Counted from the stretch's first letter, positions 16,208 to 24,978 are shown. The stretch is DNA of 64,000 bases from Xenophilus sp. Marseille-Q4582 (GCF_916700565.1 NZ_CAKAKO010000004.1:372001-436000), one strand, 5' to 3'. Translations and numbers: made by a program. Notes: a model not told the origin generated them from the letters alone.

Positions 16208-16920
16208 CGCACGGCTTTCTCCGCCCCGGCAGCGCGCGCGCCCGCGGCCGCGGCCGGCACTGGCGCGGTGGCCGGCGTGGCGCCCTGGGAGGGCCGGGGC
16301 ATCGGGGCCATTTCCACGCGGCGGTTGCGCGCGCGGCCTTCGGCGTCGGCATTGGAGGCCACGGCCTGCTGCGCGCCGAAGGCGGCCGCGAACACGTCCT
16401 CGGCCGGCAGGCCCTCGTCGATCAGCGCGCGCGTCACCGTCAGCGCGCGCTGGGCCGACAGCTCCCAGTTGTCCGCGAAGCGGCGCGCGTCCTCGCGCAT
16501 GGGCCGGTCGTCGGTGAAGCCGCTCACCATCAGGATCTCGCGGCGCTCGGCCAGGTAGCGTGCCAGCGGCGCGGCCAGGGTCTTGAGCAGCTGCCGCCCC
16601 TCGGGCTGCAGCTCGGCCGAATTGAAGGCGAAGAGCACGCTGCCGCTGATGCCGATGCGTCCGTCCACCAAGGTCACGCGGCCGCTGGCCAGCGGGCCGG
16701 CCAGCACCTGTTCCAGCGCCTGGCGGCGCTGCGCTTCCTGCTGGCGCTGCTGCACCTCGGTTTGCAGCCTGGCGCTCAGGTCGGCCTGAAGGCCCAGCGC
16801 ATAGACCAGCAGCAGCACGAAGGCGCCCAGCAGCCCGGCCATCAGGTCGCCGAACACGGCCCACACGGGCGCGGTCTGGTCGCCCGTGCCGTCGCCGTCG
16901 AAATCTTCCTCGTGCGTCAT
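16204..16920 (-). CDS. MotB/ZorB-like OmpA-domain membrane protein
   Basis: 238 residues. A short acidic cytoplasmic N-terminus leads into one transmembrane helix (about residues 18-42) containing FGDLMAGLLGAFVLLLVY. Asp25 sits where MotB and ZorB carry the ion-binding Asp of the channel. A short linker helix (about 45-75, Gln/Arg-rich) precedes an OmpA-like peptidoglycan-binding domain (about 95-210) with SVLFAFNSAELQPEG, SGFTDDRP, NWELSAQRAL and ARNRRVEM. The Pro/Ala-rich C-terminus is disordered. It overlaps the upstream MotA-like gene and the downstream DUF2894 gene by ATGA. This is the stator B subunit architecture, not a plain outer-membrane OmpA. Confidence 0.88.
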   Translation of the reverse strand: MTHEEDFDGDGTGDQTAPVWAVFGDLMAGLLGAFVLLLVYALGLQADLSARLQTEVQQRQQEAQRRQALEQVLAGPLASGRVTLVDGRIGISGSVLFAFNSAELQPEGRQLLKTLAAPLARYLAERREILMVSGFTDDRPMREDARRFADNWELSAQRALTVTRALIDEGLPAEDVFAAAFGAQQAVASNADAEGRARNRRVEMAPMPRPSQGATPATAPVPAAAAGARAAGAEKAVR

Positions 16921-19577
16921 GCGCCGGCCTGCACGGCGCGCGCCTGCCGCGAGGCGATCTGCTGCAGGTCCTCGATGATCTGCTTTTGCGACATCACGCT
17001 CAGGTCGATCACCTCGCGCGCCTGCGCCACGTAATAGGCCAGCTGTTCGTCACTGCGCGCCAGGGACGCATCCAGCGCCTCCTCGATGCGCGCGAGCTGC
17101 GCCACCAGCTTCTCGCTGCCCTGGCCGAAGTGCTGCAGCGCGCCGCCGAAGGCTTCGCCCAGGCTCGCGATCTCCACCGTGCCGGCCTGCAGCTGCGCCG
17201 CGGCGTCCTGCAGGTGGCCGGCCTGCGCCTGCACCTGTTCGCCGAAGCGCGCGCCCACGCGCTCCATCAGCTGGGCCGAGGTGCTGACCAGCGCGTCGAT
17301 GGCGCCGCGCTGTTCGGTGCTCGCGTGGTTCACGGCGTCGAGCAGCGTGGAGAGGGTGTCGAGGATGCGCGTGCGCTCTTCCAGCATGGCGTTGTCGCGC
17401 ACCATGCTGTCCGACAGCTTCTGGCGCAGCTCGGCCACCACGTCGGCGGCGGCGCGCGGCGCTTCGGCCGCGGCCTGCACCAGCTGGCCGATCTGTTCGA
17501 TGGTGCTGCGCGCATGGGCCTCGCTCTGGGCCGTGATCTCGCGCGCGGTGGCGGCCAGGGTGTCGCAGATCTGCGCTTGGCGCGCGGCGTTCTCGGCGCC
17601 GGCCTGCGCCCATTGCTGCTGCAGGCTGTCGCGCATCTGCGCCAGCGAAGCGGTCCAGGCCGCGAGGCGCTGCGCGTCCTGATCGGCGGCCTGGGCCCGG
17701 TCTTGCGCCTGCGCCTGCTGCAGGCTGTGCAGCAGGGCGGCGCCCTGCTGGCCGAAGCCCTCGCTGGCCGCCTGCAAGGCGCTGCGGGTCTGTTCGCCGA
17801 GCTGCGCGCCTGCTTCGGTCTGGCGGGCCAGCGCCTGGTCCCACTGCGCCGCGACCCGGGCCACGGCGCCTTCCAGCCGCGCGCCCACGCCTTCGACCAG
17901 GGCCGTGGCACCTTGCTCGAAGCGCTGCGTCAGGGCATCGAAGCGCACGCTCGCGGCTGCCAGCGCGGCCTCGGTGCGTTCGCCCATCGCCGCGCTGCTC
18001 TGCGCGTGCTGCGCCAGCGCCTGCTCCCACTGCTGCGCCACGGCCGCGACCGAGGCCTGCAGGCGCGTGTCCACGCCCTCGAAGAGCTGGCCGGCCTGCG
18101 CGCCGAACTGCTGCGCCACGGCCTCGAAGCGCTGCGAGGCGGCTTCCAGCGTGGCCCCGCTGCGCTGCTGCAGCGCCTCGCTCTGGCGGGCCTGTTCGGC
18201 CAGCGCGCCTTGCCACTGTCCGGCCAGTTGGCCGGTGAGCTTGTGCAGTTGCGCATCGACGCCATCGACCAGTTGCTGCGTGCCGGCGCCGAACTGCTGC
18301 GCCACGGCATCGAAGCGTGCCGCGGCGGCTTCCAGCGCGGCCTGCGCCTGGCCGCTCAGGGCCTCGCCCTGGCGCTGCTGCAGCGCGAGCGCGTCCTGCC
18401 ACTGGCGGCTTTGGCGCTCGGCGCTCGCGTCCAGCCTGGCCTGCAGCGCATCGATCAGCGTGGCATGGCGTTCGGCCTGCTGCTGCGCGGCTTGCGCGTG
18501 GGTGTGCTGCAGCGACTGCGACAGCGCCTCGGTGCTGCGCTGGTGCTCGGCCAGCGCCGCCTGCCAGCTCTGCGCGACGGCGGCGCTGGTGGCCTCGAAG
18601 CGGCCGCCCAGGCGGTCGAGCTGTTCGTGCACGCGCGCCGCCAGCGCCTGCTGCAGCTGCCCGCTTTCCTGCGCCAGGCCGGCCAGCGTGGCCTGCACCA
18701 CGGGCTGCAGCGCTTCGGCCGCCACGCGGGCGCTGTGGTCCAGGCTCTTTTGCAGCGACTGGTCCACCGACGCGGCCAGCGCGCGGTAGGTGTTCTGCGC
18801 TTCCTCATGGAAGCGCGACTGGCCGCTGCCCAGGCGCTCGTTGAGCGTTTCCTGCTGGCGCGCGAGCGTCTGCATCAGCGCCTGCACCTGCTCGACCAGC
18901 GCGGGCATGGCGCCGGCCTGCTGCTGCAGCAAGGCCAGCGCGGCTTCCTGCTGGCGCGCGGGCGAGAAGGCGCGCAGCGTGGTGGCGGCCTGCGCGTCGA
19001 GCTGCTGCACGGCCTGTGCGCGCTCCCGCCGCAGCAGGGCCGCGAGCAGCCCCAGCATGGCCGAGGCCGCGACCCCCGCCACCGAGGTGCCGAACGCCAG
19101 CCCCAGCCCCTGCACCGGCGCCACCAGCGACTGGCGGATGCTGTCGATGTTCTGCGCCGCCCCCAGCGCGCTGCCCGTGCCCTGCAAGGTGACCACCATG
19201 CCGATGAAGGTGCCCAGCATGCCCAGCAGCACCAGCAGGCCCGACAGGTAGGGCGCCAGCGCCGGGCCGGGCAGGGCCGCACGTTCGCCTTCCACGCGGC
19301 GGCGCGCGGCGGCGCGCAGCGACGCGGGGAGCTGGCGCAGCCAGTCGTCCAGTGCGGCCGGCGGCGCGGCGGCGCCCGCCAGCGCGTCCAGCGCGGCCTG
19401 GAGCGACGCCGTGGCCGTCCGGAAGCGCCACAGTTCGGCCACGCCGATGACGTAGAAGGCGGCGATGAGCAGCGTCATCGCCAGCGCGAGCGGGTTGGCG
19501 CCGAGGTAGCCCGCACCCACCCAGCCCACGGCCACGAGGCCGGCGAGGAAGATGGCGAGATGGAGGAGTCGAGTCAT
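16917..19577 (-). CDS. MotA/ZorA-like membrane protein with long coiled-coil tail (DUF802)
   Basis: 886 residues. Four hydrophobic segments: about 5-24, 30-50, 110-132 (LSGLLVLLGMLGTFIGMVV) and 152-183 (APVQGLGLAFGTSVAGVAAS), the last two resembling the TM3-TM4 pair of the MotA/TolQ/ExbB fold. The remaining 700 residues are Ala/Gln-rich and strongly helical, a predicted long cytoplasmic coiled coil. Within it three near-identical 62-residue repeats begin at 421, 483 and 545. The C-terminus (residues 840-880) has a conserved-looking QLAYYVAQAREVIDLSVMSQKQ. ZorA of Zorya also combines a motor base with a long tail. I recall this family as DUF802. Coupled by ATGA to the genes on both sides. Confidence 0.85.
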   Translation of the reverse strand: MTRLLHLAIFLAGLVAVGWVGAGYLGANPLALAMTLLIAAFYVIGVAELWRFRTATASLQAALDALAGAAAPPAALDDWLRQLPASLRAAARRRVEGERAALPGPALAPYLSGLLVLLGMLGTFIGMVVTLQGTGSALGAAQNIDSIRQSLVAPVQGLGLAFGTSVAGVAASAMLGLLAALLRRERAQAVQQLDAQAATTLRAFSPARQQEAALALLQQQAGAMPALVEQVQALMQTLARQQETLNERLGSGQSRFHEEAQNTYRALAASVDQSLQKSLDHSARVAAEALQPVVQATLAGLAQESGQLQQALAARVHEQLDRLGGRFEATSAAVAQSWQAALAEHQRSTEALSQSLQHTHAQAAQQQAERHATLIDALQARLDASAERQSRQWQDALALQQRQGEALSGQAQAALEAAAARFDAVAQQFGAGTQQLVDGVDAQLHKLTGQLAGQWQGALAEQARQSEALQQRSGATLEAASQRFEAVAQQFGAQAGQLFEGVDTRLQASVAAVAQQWEQALAQHAQSSAAMGERTEAALAAASVRFDALTQRFEQGATALVEGVGARLEGAVARVAAQWDQALARQTEAGAQLGEQTRSALQAASEGFGQQGAALLHSLQQAQAQDRAQAADQDAQRLAAWTASLAQMRDSLQQQWAQAGAENAARQAQICDTLAATAREITAQSEAHARSTIEQIGQLVQAAAEAPRAAADVVAELRQKLSDSMVRDNAMLEERTRILDTLSTLLDAVNHASTEQRGAIDALVSTSAQLMERVGARFGEQVQAQAGHLQDAAAQLQAGTVEIASLGEAFGGALQHFGQGSEKLVAQLARIEEALDASLARSDEQLAYYVAQAREVIDLSVMSQKQIIEDLQQIASRQARAVQAGA
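17760..18317 (-). repeat. Three tandem 186-bp coding repeats in the DUF802 tail
   Basis: The coding segments for residues 421-482, 483-544 and 545-606 are direct repeats with a period of 62 codons. Each begins RF(D/E)A(V/L) and continues with a Val/Phe-Glu/Asp-Gly-Val motif about 18 residues later and a Q-W core after about 35. A fourth, partial copy begins near residue 607 (EGFGQQGAALL). The constant period fits a coiled-coil rod that has grown by internal duplication. Confidence 0.85.
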
Positions 19578-20344
19578 GGGTTCGGTTCTTCTTGGGGCGC
19601 CGCGTCGGCACGGGCACCGTTGTCACTGCCATCGAGGGCCGCCAGCAGCCCGTCGATGGGCCGCCACCGGAATTCCAGCTCGGCACGCAGCAGGTGCTGC
19701 ATGTCCTGCACGAAGCGGCGCACCCAGGGCGGTTCGTCGGCGCCGGCTGGCACCGGCGGCGCGCCCGCCGGGTGGGCGTCTTCGGCCTGCTGGAGCTTTT
19801 CGTAGTGCTTTTCGAGCAGGCCCGGCACGCCGGCCAGCCATTGCCGCTCCTGCAGTGCCAGCACGCGTTCCATCACCTGGTCCACGGCGGCGAGCTTCGC
19901 GCCTTCGGGCGACGCCGCCGCCAGCACCTGGCGCAGCTGCGCGCGCAGCGGGGCGATCGCGTTGTCGAAGGACTGCTGCCGAGTCTGGTAGCGGCGGCGC
20001 CAGGTGCCGAAGTCGGGCACCGGCGGCGGCAGCGGCACGCCGTGCAGCGTGGGCTGGCGCCCGCGCCGCACCGGTGGCAGCGCCTCGTCGGCGATCTCGC
20101 GTTCCAGCTGCGCATGCACGCGCGCGGCATGGGCCGCGTCGGCGCGCCAGACGCCGTCTTCCATCGGCTGCACCGCGCCCGCCGCGCCCAGCGCCGCCGA
20201 CAACGGAATGGCCTCGGCCCAGCCGATCCACTGACCGAGCTGTTCCGTGAAGACTTGAGGGGATTCGGCGGCATCGACCTGCGTGAGCCGGGCGAGCAAG
20301 CGCACGAGCGTCGAGCCGGTGATCGCCGTGCGCTGAGACACCAT
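19574..20344 (-). CDS. DUF3348-type protein, first gene of the motor-like operon
   Basis: 256 residues, soluble. It begins MVSQRTAITGSTLVRLLARLT and includes QLGQWIGWAEAIPLSAALG, which match what I recall of the DUF3348 family. A central helical region has FDNAIAPLRAQLRQVLAAAS, and near the C-terminus is PPWVRRFVQDMQHLLRAELEFRWRPI. I start it at 20344, not 20386, because the shorter form gives the family N-terminus. It is the promoter-proximal gene of four linked by ATGA overlaps; 203 bp separate it from the divergent NTF2-like gene. No enzymatic motif is visible. Function unknown. Confidence 0.82.
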   Translation of the reverse strand: MVSQRTAITGSTLVRLLARLTQVDAAESPQVFTEQLGQWIGWAEAIPLSAALGAAGAVQPMEDGVWRADAAHAARVHAQLEREIADEALPPVRRGRQPTLHGVPLPPPVPDFGTWRRRYQTRQQSFDNAIAPLRAQLRQVLAAASPEGAKLAAVDQVMERVLALQERQWLAGVPGLLEKHYEKLQQAEDAHPAGAPPVPAGADEPPWVRRFVQDMQHLLRAELEFRWRPIDGLLAALDGSDNGARADAAPQEEPNP

Positions 20345-20547
20345 GCGGCCAGATCGAAAAACCCGGCAGTCTACACCGCAGGGCATGTAACAAATAAGCG
20401 CGTGCTCACGCGTCGCGCAGCGCCCGTGAAAGGATTCACGGGGCCCAGTCGCGCACTGGACTGCCCCGGCCGTGCGCGTCGCGGGCTTGGGCTACCGTGC
20501 CGCTGCGGCTTCCCCATCCATCCATCCCCTTTCGGAGAGAGACACGC

Positions 20548-20958
20548 ATGAGCACGCAGCAACCCGCCCCCCTGCAGGCCTGGCACGCGCTGGTGGCCGA
20601 GCGCAGCATGCAGGGCCTGAACGCCCTGCTGGCCGAGGACGTCGTCTTCCATTCGCCCGTGGTGCACACGCCGCAGGCGGGCAAGGCCCTCACGGCGCAG
20701 TACCTGTACGCGGCCTTCCAGGTCTTCTTCAACGACAGCTTCCGCTACGTGCGCGAAACCGTCGGTGCCGACCACGCGATCCTGGAGTTCGAAGTGCAGA
20801 TCGAAGGCATCCACGTCAACGGCATCGACATGATCACGTGGAATGCCGAGGGCAGGATCCGCGAGTTCAAGGTCATGGTGCGGCCGCTGAAGGCCATCCA
20901 GCTGATCCACCAGAAGATGGCGGCGATGCTGGAGGCGCAGAAAGCCCGGGCCGGCTGA
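20548..20958 (+). CDS. NTF2-like (SnoaL-type) protein
   Basis: 136 residues, the expected size for a single NTF2-like cone fold. Features include an N-terminal helix (LQAWHALVAERSM), LLAEDVVFHSPVVH, the hydrophobic pocket strands DHAILEFEVQIEGI and the dimer strand IDMITWNAEGRIREFKVMVRP. A strong Shine-Dalgarno (GGAGAGA) precedes the ATG. Such folds bind or isomerise small hydrophobic ligands; several members are annotated as steroid isomerase-like without proof. It is divergent from the DUF3348 operon and stands alone. Confidence 0.85.
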   Translation: MSTQQPAPLQAWHALVAERSMQGLNALLAEDVVFHSPVVHTPQAGKALTAQYLYAAFQVFFNDSFRYVRETVGADHAILEFEVQIEGIHVNGIDMITWNAEGRIREFKVMVRPLKAIQLIHQKMAAMLEAQKARAG

Positions 20959-21176
20959 CCCGCCGCCGAACGCTCTCGCCCGGGCCCTCCCGGCGGGCAC
21001 AGGTCCTCTTGTCCGACAGGCGCAGCGTGCGGGCCTGCCTAGCATCGGTCCCGAGTCAAGGGAGATGAACGAAGCGGGCGCCGTCGAAGACCAGAACAAC
21101 GCAAGCGCGGCCTGAAGCAGCGGCACTCGCGCCACGCTCCGGCGGCGCGTGCGTGCCGTGCCAACCGGGACTGGCC

Positions 21177-23642
21177 ATGAGCACGCATGCGTCACCGCCG
21201 CGCCGAAGCCTCGGCGTGCGGCTTTTTCTTCTTTTCCAGGGCTTGCTGGGCCTGGCGGGCCTGGCGATCGCCCTGCTGGGCGGCTGGCTGCTCACGCTGG
21301 GCGGCTCGCCCTACTACGTGCTGGCCGGCGCGGGGCTGGTGCTGGCCGCGCTGCTGATGGCCGCGGGCCGGCGCGCGGGCGTGCTGGTGTTCGGCGCGCT
21401 GCTGGCCTTCACGCTGGTGTGGGCCCTGTACGAAGTGGGCCTGGACGGCTGGGCGCTGGTGCCGCGGCTGGCCTGGATCGGCGTGCTGGGCCTGGTGCTG
21501 CTGGCCTTCTGGCCCGTGGCGCGGGCCTGGATGCCGGGCCTGCGCCCCTCGGCCTTGGGCGTGTGCGCAGGCCTGCTGCCCGTGCTGGCCGCCATGGCCA
21601 TCCTGGTGCCGCTGCTGCGCTCGCCGCATGTGGAGCTGGCGAATCCCTCTGCGAAGCAGCAGCGTCCGCCCGAGGCCTTCAGCCGCGGCACGGTGCAGTC
21701 GCCCGACGCGAACGTCGCCGCCACGCATGATGCGGGCAGCTGGACGGCCTACGGCGGCTCCAACCTGTCGAACCGCTTCACACCTGCGGCGCAGATCACG
21801 CCGCAGAACGTGGGCCAGCTGCAGGAGGCCTGGCACTTTCGCACCGGCGACGTGAAGCCCGACGATGCCGACTACAACTACGCCTTCCAGAACACGCCGA
21901 TCCTGGTGGACGGCACGCTGTACGTGTGCACGCCGAGCCAGATCGTGATCGCGCTCGACGCCGCGCAGGGCACCGAGAAGTGGCGCTTCGATCCGCAGGC
22001 CGACCGCCAGGCGATGGCCAACATCGCGGCCAGCACCTGCCGCGGCGTGGCGTACTTCGAGTCGCCCGCTGCCGACGCCGCGCCCGAATGCCGCCGCCGC
22101 GTCTTCGTGCCCGTCGTCGACGGCCGCGTGGGCGCCCTCGACGCCGACACCGGCCGCCTGTGCACGGGCTTCGGCAACGCGGGCTATGTCGACCTGAACG
22201 AAGGCACGGGCAACACCTTCCCGGGCTTCGTCGCACCCACCTCGCCGCCGCTGGTGATGCGCGGCACCGTGATCATCGGCACCGGCCAGGTGGCCGACGG
22301 CGAGGAGCGCGACGCGCCTTCGGGCGTGGTGCGCGGCTATGACGCTGTGACCGGCCAGCAGCGCTGGGCTTGGGACCTGGGCCGCCCCGGCGTGCACACG
22401 CCGCCGCCGCCCGGCCAGACCTACACGCGCAGCACGCCCAACGTCTGGTCGATCCTGTCGGGCGACGACGAGTTGGGCCTGGTCTACCTGCCCACGGGCA
22501 ACCCGGCCAGCGACTTCTGGGGCGCCGACCGCACCGAACTCGAAGACGAATTCACCGCCGCGCTCGTGGCGCTGGACGCCGCCACGGGCGAGCGGCGCTG
22601 GCACTTCCGCACCGTCAACCGCGACCTGTGGGACTTCGACCTGAGCCCCGCGCCCAACCTGGTGGACTGGCCCACGCCGCAGGGGCCGCGTCCCGCCGTC
22701 GTGCAGGCCAGCAAGAACGGCCAGGTCTACGTGCTGGACCGCGCCACCGGCGCGCCGATCCTGCCCGTGGTGCAGATGCCGGTGCCGCAATACGTGGACA
22801 CCGAGGAGCGCATCGCGCCCACGCAGCCCATCTCGCCTGGCATGCCCAACACCGTGGGGCCGCCGGGCAAGGAGATGGAGCGGCTGCGCGAGCGCCACGC
22901 CTGGGGCATCACGCCCATCGACCAGCTCCTGTGCCGCATCCGGTTCAAGCAGCTGCGCTACGACGGCCCCTACACGCCGCCCACGCTGCAGGGCTCCATC
23001 GCCTACGCGGGCAACCACGGCGGCATCAACTGGGGCGGCGTCGCCATCGACGTGCAGCGCGGCATCATGGTCATGAACAGCAACCGCCTGCCCTACACCG
23101 AGCATGTGTACCCGCGCGAGGAGATCGAGCGCATGGGGGTGAAGTCGGTCTTTCGCGGCGAGAGCGCGCAGCCCGACTACATGCCGCAGGTGGGCTCGAC
23201 CCATGGCGCCAAGAAGGAGCCCTGGATGTCGCCGCTGAAGGTGCCGTGCATCGCGCCGCCCTGGGGCTACCTCTCGGGCACCGACCTGCGCACGCAGGAG
23301 ATCCTGTGGCGCCGGCCGCTGGGCACCGGCTACGACCACGGGCCGCTGGGCATCCCCTCGCGCCTGAAGCTGGAGATGGGCACGCCCAACAACAGCGGCT
23401 CGGTCACCACCGGCGGCGGCCTGACCTTCATCGGCGCGGCGCTGGACCGCTTCATGCGCGCCTTCGACACGGAAACGGGCGAGCTGCTGTGGGAGGCGCG
23501 CCTGCCCGCCGGCAACCAGGCCGGCCCGATGAGCTACGAGATCGATGGCCGCCAGTACGTGGTGGCGGCCGTGGGCGGCCACGACCGCATGGACACGAAG
23601 CTCGGCGACAGCGTGATCGCCTGGGCACTGCCTTCGCGATGA
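21177..23642 (+). CDS. Membrane-bound PQQ-dependent dehydrogenase (glucose/quinate/shikimate type)
   Basis: 821 residues. The N-terminus has five predicted transmembrane helices (about residues 12-150), as in Gcd and QuiA, followed by an eight-bladed propeller dehydrogenase domain starting near SWTAYGGSNLSNRFTPAAQIT. Typical blocks are present: DGTLYVCTPSQIVIALDA, GVVRGYDAVTGQQRWAWDLG, and the C-terminal TTGGGLTFIGAALDRFMRAFD. It oxidises polyhydroxy substrates in the periplasm and passes electrons to ubiquinone in the inner membrane. It needs PQQ; no pqq genes are in the window. The sugar versus quinate specificity cannot be told from the sequence alone. The respiratory oxidase cluster follows directly. 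Confidence 0.92.
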   Translation: MSTHASPPRRSLGVRLFLLFQGLLGLAGLAIALLGGWLLTLGGSPYYVLAGAGLVLAALLMAAGRRAGVLVFGALLAFTLVWALYEVGLDGWALVPRLAWIGVLGLVLLAFWPVARAWMPGLRPSALGVCAGLLPVLAAMAILVPLLRSPHVELANPSAKQQRPPEAFSRGTVQSPDANVAATHDAGSWTAYGGSNLSNRFTPAAQITPQNVGQLQEAWHFRTGDVKPDDADYNYAFQNTPILVDGTLYVCTPSQIVIALDAAQGTEKWRFDPQADRQAMANIAASTCRGVAYFESPAADAAPECRRRVFVPVVDGRVGALDADTGRLCTGFGNAGYVDLNEGTGNTFPGFVAPTSPPLVMRGTVIIGTGQVADGEERDAPSGVVRGYDAVTGQQRWAWDLGRPGVHTPPPPGQTYTRSTPNVWSILSGDDELGLVYLPTGNPASDFWGADRTELEDEFTAALVALDAATGERRWHFRTVNRDLWDFDLSPAPNLVDWPTPQGPRPAVVQASKNGQVYVLDRATGAPILPVVQMPVPQYVDTEERIAPTQPISPGMPNTVGPPGKEMERLRERHAWGITPIDQLLCRIRFKQLRYDGPYTPPTLQGSIAYAGNHGGINWGGVAIDVQRGIMVMNSNRLPYTEHVYPREEIERMGVKSVFRGESAQPDYMPQVGSTHGAKKEPWMSPLKVPCIAPPWGYLSGTDLRTQEILWRRPLGTGYDHGPLGIPSRLKLEMGTPNNSGSVTTGGGLTFIGAALDRFMRAFDTETGELLWEARLPAGNQAGPMSYEIDGRQYVVAAVGGHDRMDTKLGDSVIAWALPSR

Positions 23643-23691
23643 CGCCGTCCTTGCGCCGCCTCATCCATCCCGCCTTGACCCGGAGGACGCC

Positions 23692-23982
23692 ATGAGCCCC
23701 AGCCGCCCGCCCAGGACCCGTGCCAATCCCTCGCCCGCCGCCGAGCCTGCGCAACAGGGCCGCGAAGTCAGCCGCAAGAAGGAAGAGGAAGGCCGCCTGC
23801 CGCCGGACGGCCGGCGCCGAAAGGCCGCGCAGGCGCAGGACGCCGCGCTCAAGCGCCCGGACCGCCCGGAGCGCGAGGAGGCGCTGGACCCGAAGGACGC
23901 GCAGAAGGTGCCCGAACACCGCGAGCCCGGCGCGGCCGACCCGGCCGCACGGGGGCGCGACGCGCCGGTGGACGTGCGTTGA
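23692..23982 (+). CDS. Small hydrophilic Lys/Arg/Glu/Pro-rich protein
   Basis: 96 residues, with no hydrophobic segment and about half the residues charged or proline (for example SRKKEEEGRLPPDGRRRK, then RPDRPEREEALDPKDAQK). Probably intrinsically disordered. It lies between the PQQ dehydrogenase and a CopD-like membrane gene on the same strand with short gaps, so it may be part of that transcript. I do not recognise a family. Composition could also fit a spurious open frame, though it is colinear and starts with ATG after GGAGG. Confidence 0.5.
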   Translation: MSPSRPPRTRANPSPAAEPAQQGREVSRKKEEEGRLPPDGRRRKAAQAQDAALKRPDRPEREEALDPKDAQKVPEHREPGAADPAARGRDAPVDVR

Positions 23983-24013
23983 GCGGGCGCGGCCTGCATC
24001 GAAGGGATCGCCC

Positions 24014-24445
24014 GTGCCGTGGCTGAAGCTGCTGCACATCAGCGCCGTGGTCGTCTGGTGCGGGGCGCTGCTGTACCTGCCGCTGGCCGTGGCCGCCGCA
24101 GGCGGGCGCGCGCGCCGGCCGGTGGCGCTGGGCGCGCCCGACGACGAGATCCTGCGCGCGCTGTTCATCTGGCTGGCGACACCGGCCGCGCTGCTGGCCA
24201 TCGGCTCGGGCACCTGGATCTTCGTGTGGCAAGGCACGCTGGGCGCGTGGCTGCTGGCCAAGCTGGCGCTGGTGGCGCTGCTGGTGCTGGGCCATGCCAG
24301 CTTCGGCCTGTTCATCCTGCGCCTGGAGCGCCGGGAGGGCGCGCGCCGCGCCGCGCTGGCGGTGGGCGCGCTGCTGTTGCCGCTGCTGCTAGGCATCGCC
24401 TGGCTGGTGCTCGCCAAGCCGGGCCTGAATGGAGCCTTCCCTTGA
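24014..24445 (+). CDS. CopD/HemJ-like four-helix membrane protein
   Basis: 143 residues with four transmembrane helices. The start VPWLKLLHISAVVVWCG (GTG at 24014) has the conserved His in helix 1 typical of the CopD/HemJ membrane family, where histidines bind heme or copper. TPAALLAIGSGTWIF forms helix 2, and two more helices follow. It lies beside cytochrome oxidase genes, which suggests a role in copper or heme supply to the oxidase, but no activity can be assigned. The frame extends upstream to 23720, overlapping the preceding small gene; the GTG start was chosen from the family N-terminus. Confidence 0.75.
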   Translation: MPWLKLLHISAVVVWCGALLYLPLAVAAAGGRARRPVALGAPDDEILRALFIWLATPAALLAIGSGTWIFVWQGTLGAWLLAKLALVALLVLGHASFGLFILRLERREGARRAALAVGALLLPLLLGIAWLVLAKPGLNGAFP

Positions 24446-24456
24446 GTGAGTTCTTG

Positions 24457-24978
24457 TCAGTCCGGCGCCAGGTCCACGGCCACGCCCTTCTCGTAGACCA
24501 GGCGCCCGCCCAGGTAGGCGGCCAGCGCGATGAACAGCGCCGTCAGCCCCGTGATGGCCGCGCCCCAGGGCCACAGCCACTGCGCCGGGTCGTCGGCGCG
24601 CCAGCGCAGCGACCAGTTGAGCGAGGCCAGCGACAGCATCATCACGGCCAGCAGCGCATGGCCCCAGGCGGTGACCAGCCGGCGGATGCGGGCCACGCTC
24701 AGCAGATCGACCAGCCCGGCGATGCTGGCGATCCAGCCGCCCGCCGCGCCCACGCCCGCCAGCCACAGGCCGGCGCGCGCCCAGAACGGGTCCTGGGTCC
24801 ACATCCAGGCCGCGTCGGTGCCCAGCAGGCCGATCAGCGCCGCCACCGGGAAGTGGATCAGCATCGGATGCAGCGGATGGCCGGCGATGGCTGCGCGGCT
24901 GAGGATGGGCTCGATGGCGGCGGGCGCCGGCGCGGCGTGGTGGGCAGCGGTGGAAGAGGGCGGGGGCGCAGGAGGCAT
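24457..24978 (-). CDS. DUF2231-type membrane protein
   Basis: 173 residues, with an Ala/Pro-rich N-terminus followed by GHPLHPMLIHFPVAALIG, the defining His-rich motif of DUF2231 membrane proteins, and four predicted transmembrane helices. Homologues often neighbour cytochrome oxidase or heme genes and are suspected to bind heme through these histidines. It is divergent from coxB with only about 6 bp between starts, so coxB's ribosome-binding site lies within its first codons. Confidence 0.8.
   Translation of the reverse strand: MPPAPPPSSTAAHHAAPAPAAIEPILSRAAIAGHPLHPMLIHFPVAALIGLLGTDAAWMWTQDPFWARAGLWLAGVGAAGGWIASIAGLVDLLSVARIRRLVTAWGHALLAVMMLSLASLNWSLRWRADDPAQWLWPWGAAITGLTALFIALAAYLGGRLVYEKGVAVDLAPD
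24970..24975 (+). promoter_or_regulatory. Ribosome-binding site deciding the coxB start
   Basis: A perfect AGGAGG, 9 nt ahead of a GTG codon at 24985. It supports that start for subunit II although the resulting signal peptide is very short. It overlaps the first codons of the divergent DUF2231 gene. Confidence 0.6.

Noticed and set aside
16986-19805. A 939-codon plus-strand frame opposite the DUF802 gene
   Set aside because: Low-complexity Arg/Leu/Gln product explained by antisense of Ala/Gln-rich coiled-coil repeats.
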